Below are positions 47,901 to 58,358 of a stretch of 64,000 bases of DNA, one piece after another. The translations under genes were made by a program, and so were the position numbers. Below the pieces are notes generated by a model, which did not search any database, was not told the DNA's origin, and saw only the letters and a list, made by a program, of their open reading frames with translations. Origin of the DNA: Butyriboletus loyo (taxonomy: Eukaryota; Basidiomycota; Agaricomycetes; Boletales; Boletaceae); assembly GCA_038093515.1 (NCBI GenBank), contig JBBPSI010000056.1, forward strand, positions 1-64,000, in the 5' to 3' direction. Positions within the stretch are counted from its first letter, which is position 1; every line of letters starts with the position of its first letter.

Positions 47901-48471
47901 AGATCCTCTTCGAGGTCCCACGTCGCGCCCAAGTTCTCGTGCCGTGTCCGACTACAACCGTGCGACCGTGAACCTGAGGCAATCAACCTTCCGGAGTCCG
48001 TCACAGGAACGTCTGACGATGGGTGCACCGATCAACCCGTTCGGCACCCTTGGAAGTGCCTATGGCGGAGCACCTCCCCCTCCCGACCCCCGCATGACGG
48101 TGAATTCGGCGGTTATGAACCGTTCCATGTCTCCTGCGCTGAGTTTGGGGGGTCGTCCACAACCCACGCTCAATGCCGCCCGTCCCATCTCAACTTTCTC
48201 CATGGCCACAACCTTCTTTACAGGGCCGAGCAACAACTCAAATCCATCTGACGACGAGTTGTACGAAGCTCTCAGGACTTATTTGAGCACACAGGACTTG
48301 ATGACCGTGACAAAGAAGTATGCATGCTTTTTTTTGCGTCCTCAGTCCATCGCTGACCACATATGTAGAACTGCTCGCGAGGCAATGGCTGCTCGATACC
48401 CGAGAGCGGATCTGACACTTCGCAAGGACTTTTTGAACCAATCCATCGATAATATCCTTTCACACTCGTAG
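41997..48471 (+). CDS. Class V chitin synthase with myosin motor-like domain
   Basis: Membrane enzyme polymerising UDP-GlcNAc into chitin, delivered to sites of wall growth. 13 exons: 41997-42370, 42423-45368, 45420-45748, 45802-46159, 46212-46431, 46483-46605, 46653-47102, 47161-47184, 47236-47325, 47379-47443, 47498-47667, 47720-48317 and 48369-48471. Phase-checked: 5850 bases, 1949 residues. Residues 1 to about 700: myosin-like motor with P-loop GISGSGKT (126-133) and switch-like [14 protein letters not shown] membrane helix near 930, then a cytochrome b5-like fold ([20 protein letters not shown], about 975). The glycosyltransferase 2 domain has [13 protein letters not shown] (about 1406), [16 protein letters not shown] and QRRRW (about 1559). 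Five or so C-terminal helices, then a Pro-rich linker and a DEK_C-like tail ([12 protein letters not shown]...[13 protein letters not shown]). The P-loop has Ile where conventional myosins have Glu. Confidence 0.95.
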
Positions 48472-48743
48472 ATACATTTCACCGAATCCTCTGGACACTC
48501 ACTGTAGTATGGCATTCCCTTGTCAGGACTTTTAGGTTAAGTAGCTCAGCTTTCCTTGGACACGTTTGCTATGTCACTCGGACACCCGTTACGCACTGCG
48601 TATTTAGCTATCTCTCTGCATAATCATGTGCTTTCATAGATGCTTTGGACATCATGGTCGAATGAATTGCATTACCAGTTAACTTGACGCTTGGCAAGCA
48701 TGCTCGAGTAAAGTGAAATAAATTAAGACGGTCCATCCAAAAA

Positions 48744-49820
48744 TCATGTCAGTCGGATGATGAACACCATAAGAATGAATGCAATTAACACGACGATGAC
48801 GCTCATCATCACAAGACACGTCGTGCTTCCACTCTTTCCCCGGAAATCCCGCAACCGGATCCGCTCTCGCTTCATAAACTCAAAGTTGTTCTCGACTTTT
48901 TCCTGCATGACGTCGGTGACAGACCTGTCCTTTCCTAGCGACTCGGAAAAATGCGTGGCATTTCTGCGGAGTTGTGCCGCCATCAAGGCGAGCTGCTCCG
49001 AGAGTTCTTCCTGGAGCGCACGCGAGTTTTGGAGGATGGTTGGGGTGGCGGTGATATTTGAGGAGGAAGGGGGGGCGAGAGAGGGTCCTGCGGGTGCACT
49101 CGACGCGCTGCGCGATGGTCCTTGTTCTGGCGCCGGCGCCGGTGTTGGTGCTGATGTTGGTGCGGGGACACTGGGTGAAGCGGTTAAGAGGTCCTGGATG
49201 TCGGCAGCGGATGGAGATGGTCCGCCCTCGGCTGGGATGAGGGTCGCCTCGACGGGTGGGCTGGTGGGTTCGGCCGGCCTTAGAATGGGGGATTTGGCTG
49301 GTGGGGGACGTATGAATGGGAGGAGGGGCTTCGGTCGTCGGACCGGAGGTGTGAGTTGCTGTTAGATATGGCCAGGTCAGAGCAAAACTTGGGGTCGAAG
49401 CGTATTTTGAAGAAATAGCATACCTGCTCCACTTGGTGCATGTAATCCTCGAGATGTTTGAGCATCGTTCTAAAGTGTCGGTAACGTCGCTTTACGGCCC
49501 TGTAAGCAGCAGAGTGAGGTTTTGAGAGTGCCAAGCGGTACGGGGTACGTACGGCGCGGGGTCCACATTGTCGAGCTCGACGTTCCTCAGCAAGAGTCGG
49601 GCATGTCGGATTTGCTAGTAAAGGATGCCTCCGTCGATGGGTTTTAATGTGTTAGGGAGGGCGATGGGCTCACCTGGAGCGTCGCTTGTGCTTTAATCCA
49701 TGTTTCCCGCTTGGGTGGGTTACTCTTTGACCAATCGCCCTCTTGGATGGACTGCTCAAGGCGTTTCATGAGCCTTGGGAGGTTGATCCTGTCATGGAGG
49801 ATTTGCTCGTCGGTTCGCAT
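48744..49820 (-). CDS. USE1: Use1/Slt1-like SNARE of the ER
   Basis: Tail-anchored Q-SNARE acting in Golgi-to-ER retrograde fusion with Sec20 and Ufe1. Exons (minus): 49820-49674, 49614-49553, 49499-49424, 49358-48744. Phase-checked: 900 bases, 299 residues. N-terminal block INLPRLMKRLEQSIQEGDW, IRHARLLLRNVELDN, and RYRHFRTMLKHLEDYMHQVEQ are typical of Use1. A long Pro/Ala/Ser-rich linker follows, then the SNARE-type heptads EELSEQLALMAAQLRRNATH to EKVENNFEFM, and a C-terminal membrane anchor TTCLVMMSVIVVLIAFILMV. The frame is open to 50063, but starting at MRTDEQ (49820) avoids overlapping the divergent API5 gene. Confidence 0.88.
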
Positions 49821-50050
49821 GTCGAGCGAGTACGTGTCGGTCGTGTCGGTCGTGACGGCGTATGCAAAAGGACTGCAGGCCGTTGACACGTCGGAATGAG
49901 AGGTGGGTCGCGGGAATAATATTCCTTCTTTGGCATTGTGCATCATTGGATCTTTGTGGCCAGTTTGACCTGTTTCCCCGAACGTCTCAACGGAGTCAAC
50001 GTGGGATATCCTGGACGACCTCGAATTAGTCCCGAAAACAGACGTCGAGC
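49821..50050. promoter_or_regulatory. Shared divergent promoter of USE1 and API5 homologues
   Basis: Only about 230 bases separate the two inferred start codons on opposite strands. No TATA box is evident, in keeping with two housekeeping genes. Confidence 0.45.
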
Positions 50051-52234
50051 ATGGCCTCCTCAAGTGTACGCGAACATTTGAGACATGTCAGAGCAATGGT
50101 CGAGCGGGCAACGAGGGAGCCCGCTGCAGGGCGCGCGGTGAGGCAAATATGACCGCCCTCACTCCTTGACCTAACTCGGTGGAACGTGTGCCAGCGAAGA
50201 GACACCTTCCAGCAACTCATAACGCTCACACACACTAGTCATCCCCATCTCAAATCGTATGCAGCCGGCCATATACATGTCTTTTTCAACGACTTTCCGG
50301 ATCTGGAGGAAGACGCTATTAACGCCGTATACGATCTATGTGAAGACCAGGACTCAAACGTGTGGCGCGCGGACTTGGGGGGTTTTTAACTGTCACTCAC
50401 ATCTCTCTGTTCTCCAGGTTCGCATGGATGGGTACCATGCGGTGACGCAAGTGTCGTCTGTCCAACGCAAGTTGGTCAAAAGGAACGCTGATGTCCTCGT
50501 CCAACTCCTCCAAAGCGGTACGTTTTTCTAGCCTCTTATCCAAGCCACCCGCCGTATTTCTCCGTCTTGATTATATCTGGCACGCGTACCTTGTCGTCGA
50601 TAGATGAACTCGAGGAAGTCGCGGTTGTAAAAGGCGCCCTCCTCAGACACCTCGATATGGATCCCCCAGTGACACTCGGCGTGTTATGCGACCAGATCGT
50701 TCCACCTGAAGAAGATCTTGATGATGATGAACGACAGACGAGAGAACGGCTGCGTTTGCTCGTCTTGTCCTTCCTGGCAACGGACGCAATGAGTGCGATA
50801 CAGAAATATACAGATCCTCCGGGCTCAGAGGCAGAACATATTCTTGTTGCGCAGCTTATCTCGGTGTGTATATGATCGAGGATACGCTCCATTTGCGTTC
50901 TCTAATCGTCGAGCAGGCTATAGCTAGACTGGACACCGTCAACGTGGATATTATCGTAAAGGATATTCTTTTGCGGCTACCATGCTACCGAGACGGTTCC
51001 AGAGGCGACGAATTGCTTCAAATTATCCTAGATAAGACTGCGACATTACTTCAAACCCGATCGACCGACCCGGTGCAACTGAAGGTTGCACTCCACTACT
51101 TATCGGTAGCTCAAATGGCTACCGTTGATTTACGTGCCACGCCAGCAGTCAAATTACTCCAATTCTATATTAGTTCTCTAACACGAAAATTAGTCCTCCA
51201 GAAGTTCCCGCCAGAGGACCGGATCCGACTCATCTCCTGGATCATGGACGCGCTATCCGTGAGTGAACGTGATGCTACCACTCAATCTCAGCAAACTGCG
51301 CAGTTTCGGAGACAAATTGTCGATGCTAGCTCGATTCTCTTGGAGGTTAGTTGGGTGTGTATTCACCGTCTCGCTTGGACTAAGTCGTGCAGGTGCTGTT
51401 TGACTCCAAGCTGTATAGAGACGACCTTTGGCGTACTGTGAAAAACATTCTTCATACTATCAACACCGTACGTCTTTCTTAATCGAATATCGAGGTGAAA
51501 TAACTCTTTCTAGCGCAAAGAGCTGGAAAATTGGATATTACCACCATACCTGATTGCTTCCGTCAGTAAATTTCTCCAAGTTTTGTCCCAAGGGCAAACG
51601 CAAGAAGACGCTGGCGAAATCCAAGGCCTAATAAGGGTTCGCAATGGACCGCTCTCCCCTTCTCCATTGACGTCCGACATATTTTTCTTGGTTTGAGCAG
51701 CTGCTGGCGGGAGAGCATCCGTCGTCATCGCAAGCGCCCATTCAAGGGGAGAAGCCTACGGTGAAGAATGCGATTATGTTAGAACGACCAGCGCACCTAC
51801 CACAAAGACCGGTCGCCAGTCTACCACCCTTGTCGACCAACCTCGACCTCCAAATGACATGGTCAGCGATAGCAACACAGCAATCTCGAATGCGAGACAG
51901 CGCTTCCCTACATTTGAATATCTCAAGCGTACCAACGTCTCCCAAGCGATCGAATAGCTCTTCAGAAGACGTTCCACGATCAAAGAGGGTAAAAATGAGT
52001 TCGAGAGGACAGGATGCTCCGACGCCATCATTACTCAGTCGTATTGCGGATCCTGCAGATACCAGCTCGGGTGGTTCCTCAGATCGCGCAGGAAAGAAGC
52101 GAAGAAAGCGTCCCACGAGGGAGCAGTCGCCTGAGCCTGATCGACATCCATCGATAGGTTATAGTATCAAGGGTGCTGCTAGCGCACAGAGGAATGGCAG
52201 TGGGTCGGAGTCTTCGTTGCTCGATAGGATGTGA
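50051..52234 (+). CDS. API5 (apoptosis inhibitor 5/AAC-11) homologue
   Basis: HEAT/ARM-repeat nuclear protein; in animals it restrains apoptosis and binds partners through helical repeats. Typical blocks: SYAAGHIHVFFNDFPDLEED, AINAVYDLCEDQDSNVR, VLVQLLQSDELEEVAVVKGAL, MDPPVTLGVLCDQIV, ERLRLLVLSFL, and a central HEAT array to LVLQKFPPEDRIRLISWI. Exons: 50051-50137, 50195-50359, 50418-50517, 50604-50863, 50917-51345, 51393-51467, 51514-51636 and 51701-52234. Phase-checked: 1773 bases, 590 residues. The C-terminal 170 residues are Ser/Pro-rich with a basic cluster GKKRRKRP (nuclear localisation) and paired short motifs PSLLSRIAD and SSLLDRM. The fungal role is unknown. Confidence 0.85.
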
Positions 52235-52386
52235 CGGGAGGATAGATGAAAGAGATAGTGACGAGTAGGATAGTTGTATTGTGGTGACGACGCAATCGAA
52301 TGACTCGTGTCCAGCTGCTGATTGTACACTGCCACGGCTGGCGTCATGGCCTGTGTTGGAACGGTCGGCTATACTAGACTTGAATC

Positions 52387-53619
52387 ATGACCGAGTCAAC
52401 TCTACCAAGATTGAGTGATATATATCACAAGGAAATAAACCTGGCTGATGGAGGCTTGGTGAGGATCGAGTTGCATGACTCGCTGACGAGTTGTCTCATC
52501 GATATGGCCCAGGGATCGACGTTGGAGGACATTCTAAATTTCAAGATCGCTCACACCCCGCTGTGGTCCACTCGTGCAGCTGCTGATGAGGAGAAATCGC
52601 AGTTACTTGTTCAGGCCCATCTGTCGTTCCTGCGCGCAGGAGCAAGGACGTTACTGACATCTACGTGAGTACACATGAGTACCATCTCCTAATATCCTAA
52701 AGCGCGGATGTGTAGATACCAAGCTGCTTTCAACACGTTTGAGCGCGAGGGCTATTCCCGCGAACAAGCTCTTCGGATCATGTCGAATGCTGTTTCGATC
52801 GCAGCTCGTGCACGTTCACTGTTCTGCGCTGAAAACAAGAGCGTCCATCGGGACGAGATTCGGATCGTGTTATCACTTGGTACTTATGGGAGCACCGTCA
52901 CTCCCATGCAAGATTTCGATGGCATCTTTCCGCCGCCTTATGGCCCCAAAGCGTACTCGGCCACAGAAGAAAACACCACGTCGTTTGGGGACGACGTGGA
53001 GGGCATAGAGAAATCAATCCAAGCACTGACTGAATTCCATATGGAGCGGCTCCTGGCATACGCCAAGATTCCAGAAACATGGGACCTTGTGGATAGCATC
53101 GCGTTCGAGACGGTCCCGGTGGCAAGGGAAGTCACTGCGATCAGACGTGCGGTCACCATAGTGGCCGCTTCGCTTCATGGAGAGGGAAAGCACATGAAGC
53201 CATGGTTGTTGACTGCTGTATTTCCCGATGGACGATGTCCTGAGACCCACGTTCCTGGTGGAGAGCATATTCGTGCCAAGGAGGTGGCAGGCCTCATGGT
53301 ACAGGAGGGTGTGGTCGGGGAAGGAAGGGCGTTGGTCCGTCCAAACGGAATCGGCTTTAATTGCGTGGCGGTGGAACATATGCAAGGATTATTGGATCAG
53401 TTCAGGGAAGCCTGTACTCAGGTAATTGGAGAAGGGAGGAGATGGCCGTGGCTTGTCATCAAACCGAATGGAGGAGGTGGGACCGGAATTGGTTGGGCGG
53501 ATAGTGTGGCAAAGTGCGTCGACGAGGCATGTTTCCAAGGGTGGGGAGGGTTTATTGTAGGAGGTTGTTGCAAAGCTGGACCGGACGAGATCGCTCAGTT
53601 GGCATCGAAACTAAAATGA
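52387..53619 (+). CDS. Homocysteine S-methyltransferase family protein
   Basis: Zinc-dependent transfer of a methyl group (from S-methylmethionine or AdoMet) to homocysteine, forming methionine; cytosolic. Exons 52387-52664 and 52716-53619, phase-checked: 393 residues. The N-terminus LADGGLVRIEL matches the conserved LDGGLGTELE start with changes; further motifs are LWSTRAA, HLSFLRAGARTLLTSTYQAA, LSLGTYGST, IAFETVPVAREVTAIRR, GIGFNCVAVEHM and C-terminal GFIVGGCCKAGPDEIAQL. The zinc-binding Cys of GFNC and the GGCC pair are present. The altered first motif (DGGLVR) is slightly unusual. Promoter gap to the API5 gene is about 150 bases. Confidence 0.88.
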
Positions 53620-53929
53620 GAGAAAGACAGAGGGGTTATTGACCTGAAATGGATATGCGGCGTGTGAGATTTCCTCGGAAACAGCCGGGCGGACTCTCAG
53701 AATGGTGCATTGACCGAGGAGCAACGACGAGCCAGGAATCCCGAAAAGACAGTCAACGTCGCCCGAGACGACGCGCAAGTCCAAAACGCCGCAAACGGTA
53801 CGTGTCTACATATATGCACTGTACTGTAGTTTCCACAGGACGAATTTCGTAGGCTGGAGACGTTGGATGGGGTGTTGCATATGTGGATGACATTGAGATC
53901 ATTGTACTGACGATCGTCCAGGTTCAATC
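53620..53929. other. Short intergenic gap, uncertain small ORF
   Basis: A plausible but unsupported reading (TEEQRRARNPEKTVNVARDD) lies at about 53703-53800 before a donor-like GTACGTG, with no start or continuation I could confirm. It might be a tiny gene whose start is an unseen short exon. Otherwise this is the promoter of the ribosomal gene. Confidence 0.25.
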
Positions 53930-54914
53930 ATGTCGTCAAAACTACCCTCCATTCTGAGTGCTACCGATGAGGAGATCCAGCTCCTCCTGGCCGCCCAATG
54001 CCACATCGGAACGAAAAACTGCGACAAGCAGATGGAGCCATACGTCTATAAACGAAGAATTGATGGTGTGTCCCTGCATAGAGTCTAGCGTGCTGGCTTG
54101 AACTCGACGGCTCTGTTGCAAAGGAATTCATATCATCAACATTGGAAAAACCTGGGAGAAGCTCGTGTTCGCTGCCCGTGTAATCGCTGCCGTCGAAAAC
54201 CCACATGACGTCTGTGTTATTTCCGCGCGTCCGTATGGCCACCGTGGTGTCTTGAAATTCGCTGCCAACACCGGAGCCCAGGCCATCGCTGGTCGTTTCA
54301 CTCCTGGTTCCTTCACCAACTACATCACCCGGTCGTTCAAGGAGCCCCGTCTCATCGTCGTTACGGATCCTCGCGTGGACCACCAGGCTATCCGCGAGGC
54401 ATCATACGTTAACATTCCCGTCGTTGCACTCTGCGACACCGATGCCCCTCTCAAATTCGTTGACGTCGCAATTCCCACAAACAACAAGACTCGTCACTCT
54501 ATTGGTCTGATCTGGTGGTTGCTCGCCCGGGAAGTCCTCAGGTTGCGTGGGACCATTCCCCGTACGCCCGACGGCTGGAGCGTCATGGTGGACATGTTCT
54601 TCTACCGTGACCCCGAAGAGGTGGAAAGGCAACAACAGGAGGAGGCACAGGCCAAGATCACTGCTGCCGAGCCAGAAGGCCCAGTCGGTCTTTCAGAGTG
54701 GGATGTCCCATCTGCCCCTCAAGGAGGCTCTATCAACCCCGCCTTGGTTGCCGCGGAGGGCAGTAAGTGGCGTGCTTACCTGACTTGAGTGGTATCTCAA
54801 ATTCTATCAGGTGCCCTTGACTGGGCCGCAGACGGTGCACCACCAACAACCGATTGGGCAGCAGAGCCCGCATCAAGCTGGGGTCCAGAAGCAGCCGCCA
54901 GCGGATGGGATTAA
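53930..54914 (+). CDS. RPS0: 40S ribosomal protein S0 (uS2, laminin-receptor-like)
   Basis: Component of the small ribosomal subunit, needed for 20S pre-rRNA processing. Exons 53930-54065, 54124-54762 and 54811-54914, phase-checked: 292 residues. Landmarks: [123 protein letters not shown] and the acidic Trp-rich tail [14 protein letters not shown]...SGWD. The C-terminal tail of W-x-AEP repeats is normal for fungal S0. Confidence 0.97.
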
Positions 54915-55424
54915 GCTTGCCGCCTTCTTTATAGCTCGAAGCAGGTGGACGTGCGCTCATTTTAGGCGGTGGTTGAGGTCGTCCCGTTGGAATTTGGCGT
55001 TATGAGAATTGTCTCGATGTCCATGCTTTTGCTTGATACTTCTGTTTACCTGCTCTTCCCTCTCACATGAAATATGAGCATCACGAGTTATATAGACGCT
55101 GAGGTGTTCAACCCAGTCCCGACATCAAAGGTGCTTACGAAAGTCGGCTACTCTAAATGATGCTCGTCCAGCCATTATGTAATGTTCCACGGACCTACAC
55201 TTACGTACACTGTTGGCAACAAGTTCCGCACGCCAAAACGCCTGGAGGGCTCATCAAATTGCAACAAATCCCGCACTCCAAAATTCGGTAATATTTTCTA
55301 GATCGTTGGCAGGTCGCCAGCAGTGTTATAGGGAACTTTCTGCAGCTGGTAGTACCTGTATTTAAGGCCATAGAAAAGGTAGGATGCCAAGATTCCCTTC
55401 AACCCATTCTTCGGTCGGTCGAAC
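54915..55424. other. Intergenic
   Basis: Contains the S0 3' flank and the kinase promoter, with TATTTAA at about 55360, 60-odd bases before the ATG. Nothing else. Confidence 0.45.
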
Positions 55425-56876
55425 ATGTTCGGCGCCTTCAGTCTCGTCCACATTCCTTACGAGAAGTGCGACGTCCTACCCTGTAAATCAATCACCTTCA
55501 GACTTGATTGGGAACTCTCACCTTTACTTCTCGAGTTAGTAGTGCATTGGTGGGGTGTCGGAACTGGCGAAAAGAATATCTCATGTCTCTGGGAGGCACT
55601 TCTTCGCCACCCACCCCGGGGCTATACCCAAGCGACAGTCCCAGAGAGGTGTGCGAAACGCGTCAAGGACCTCACTGACAGTATAGTGAGGACGTACGCG
55701 TACCCTGTGGCCTATGGCGGCTTCAGCGACGTCTGGAGCTGCCAACTGCGATGCGGGCAGTCGCCTCCCAAGAGGGTGCGTGCTCTTGGTACTATGGAAT
55801 CGTTCCAGCGGACAATACTCATCGTTGAAGTGCCACAGGTGGCTATCAAGGCCATTCGACCAGTTATTGTGAATGATGAAGAATTCCAGCTCAAGAAAAA
55901 GGTGACTTCCGTTCGCGTTCAATAGTCGTTGTGACGTTCTAGCTTATACTCCTCTTCCAGGCTGTTGAACAGGAACTCAACGTTTGGGTTGGGCTCAAGC
56001 ATCGGAATGTTTTGCCTCTATACGGCATGACAAATGGATTCGGCCCATTACCTGCTTTCGTCTGCCCATGGGCAGATAATGGCACGCTGTCCGACTATCT
56101 GGAGAAGTTTGAAACGCAACTCGACATGAAGAAACGAATGACGCTGGTATGTTGAGAAATCACTTCGATCTTGCATTGTACACAACTCGATCCACAGCTT
56201 AGCGACATCGCAGACGGTCTGCACTATTGTCAGTTAGCGGTTCTCTCGCTGATTTCACTCAATTTCATTGACTGATGCACTAGTGCATTCTCGTAACACC
56301 ATACATGGTGATCTTAACGGCGTACGTCGCTTCTGCTTGGATTTAATTCCTACCAGGAATCTCATTCGTTGGTCGATTAGTCAAATATCTTGATTACAAA
56401 GAGTGGACGGGCGTGTCTGTCCGATTTCGGACTCTCTGCACTATTCGAACAAGTTTCGGATACGATGGCTCCCGGCATTTGCTTCCCGGGGAATATTCGG
56501 TGGGCAGCTCCTGAGCTGCTCGATAAGGGTGAAGATAGCCCACAGTCGCAGTCGTCTAGCCAACGAGCAGACATCTACTCGTTCGGAAGCATCATGCTGC
56601 AGGTTCGATGCGTGTGTTCATCCAGTCCCCATGTGTTACTGACGTTTCTTACAGACCCTAAGCGGCAAACTTCCGTTCCACGGGATCCGAAGGGTCGCGC
56701 AGATCGTGATTATGATTTCGCGTGGCTCCCAGCCACCTCGAGAGCCTGGATGGGATGGCAGGGCTATTCCGGACGTGCTATGGAAGTTTGTAGAGACATG
56801 CTGGGCAAGCCCTCAGGAACGTCCGTCAACCAAAGAGATTGTTAGCTTTATCACGTCCCAGCTATCAGAGTTATGA
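55425..56876 (+). CDS. Protein kinase, Ser/Thr/Tyr-like (basidiomycete type), 391 residues
   Basis: Exons 55425-55901, 55961-56146, 56198-56228, 56284-56321, 56381-56602 and 56655-56876; phase-checked. Catalytic elements: glycine-rich VAYGGFSDVWSCQL, VAIKAIR (catalytic Lys), NVLPLYGM, HSRNTIHGDLNGSNILI (catalytic loop HGDL instead of HRDL), DFG in CLSDFGLS, WAAPELL (APE), DIYSFGSIML, and the C-lobe FVETCWASPQERPS. These kinases form a large basidiomycete-specific group. The N-terminal 85 residues are unlike known domains. Substrate unknown. Catalysis should be possible, as the Lys, Asp and DFG residues are kept. Confidence 0.88.
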
Positions 56877-58358
56877 TGGCAGGTAGGTGAGACTGGCGCG
56901 TGCGCCGTTACAATTGAAAGTTCGATGTAATATGATACTGTAGGATACGAAGCACGTATCTAGTGTTCCAAACACATGCACATGTTGTAATCGACGCAGT
57001 GTTAATGAGAGGACCGGCATGAGGCTGACGAGAGGAAGACCGCTCACACTGATGACCACTTGTCCGTATTCCTCCTCAGAACAGACCTCGAGCTTGACTT
57101 ACCTAGGACGTCATGTGGCGGTAGAAAACCCTGATTTTCCTTGACGCTCCACACACAGTCCACCAGGCCTGTTCCGACAAAGATAATTCCAACTATGACA
57201 TACGGCATCACGTCGGTATCATAGTGGGCTTTGCTGCGGGATCTACTAGTTGATCATTCTTTCATTCGGCTTTGAACTGAGTCCAAGGTGAATCAGAGTA
57301 CTTGTGACTGCCGATCTTCTCAAAGGTGACGGGTTCGACTTCCACACCCCTGACGACCTAGCCCTACTAAACTGTGCATTCGTGAGCAGTTGAAGTACCG
57401 TGCCTATACTTCCTCAGGCGTGCAATGTGGCCACGAAATATGTCTGGTCGTTGTCGATTGCTGAGAGGCTACGTACAATATATTTATTACTTGATGTTAC
57501 GTGGTTCAGAATTGAAACCTCACTGACAGGGTGAACTTCCACTCGACTGGGGTCCAAAGGTAGTGGGCCTCCTTTGTCTTGACAGGGAAGGCTTCGAGTT
57601 TATAGTCGAAAAACTAGCAATGAAGAAGATGCATCGGGTAATCACTAGAATACACTTTGTGCTTCCCAGAGTTTGCGGGCATTAGTCGTGAAGAGTGGTA
57701 TCAATTCGGAGTCGGCAGTCACTAGGTTTTGTGTCCAGAATTACCGTCTACAACGATCGTCGAGATTGTTTCTGATTCTGACGGGGAAACCCTCAACCGT
57801 AATCCGTCGCCTAAGCCCCGACTGTTTGTCAATGCTAACAATGATCGATCGCTTGTTAACGATCCGAAGAAGAGCTAATTCAGTCTGGTCGACTGGCTTC
57901 CCTATTGACTGACACGAATCGATGGCTGAGGACCATGACGGCGACGGTCTTGCTTGTTCTCCCCCAAGGCACCTTGTGTTCGCAACCTTCCAAATAAGGA
58001 ATAACAAAAACAGCACGGCAACGACGAAAACAACGTAGTAAAGTACGACCCTCAACGTTCAACACTCGAATTCACATGGACCCACAGTACAACACCTTTG
58101 CGGCGGGACACATAACGTGTGATGACTCCACGGTCTTGACGGATTGTGACAGGATACGGAGCGTTTTGTCATGTCAACGGTTCCCAATTGTCCTCGATTC
58201 TGGTTCTGAGGCAGTGTTGCCTCTATCTTATCGGAACTGATTTGTTTGAGCCCATTTAGCTTCATCGCGTAGGCGCTAGCCCCACATGCAATGGTATTTG
58301 AAGGGTTCGCAGAAGTGCCACCATATTCTCCGTATCCTAAAGCCCCTACCCCTCACAA
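56877..58358. other. Intergenic, one weak membrane ORF
   Basis: A 104-codon minus-strand reading (57741-58055) starts with a strong hydrophobic helix (VVLYYVVFVVAVLFLLFLIW). Its remainder lacks motifs. I list it only as a possibility; the rest of this 1.5 kb shows no gene. Confidence 0.3.

Noticed and set aside
57741..58055. Small membrane protein on the minus strand
   Set aside because: Only one hydrophobic helix and no other sign of a gene; mentioned in the intergenic entry but not called.
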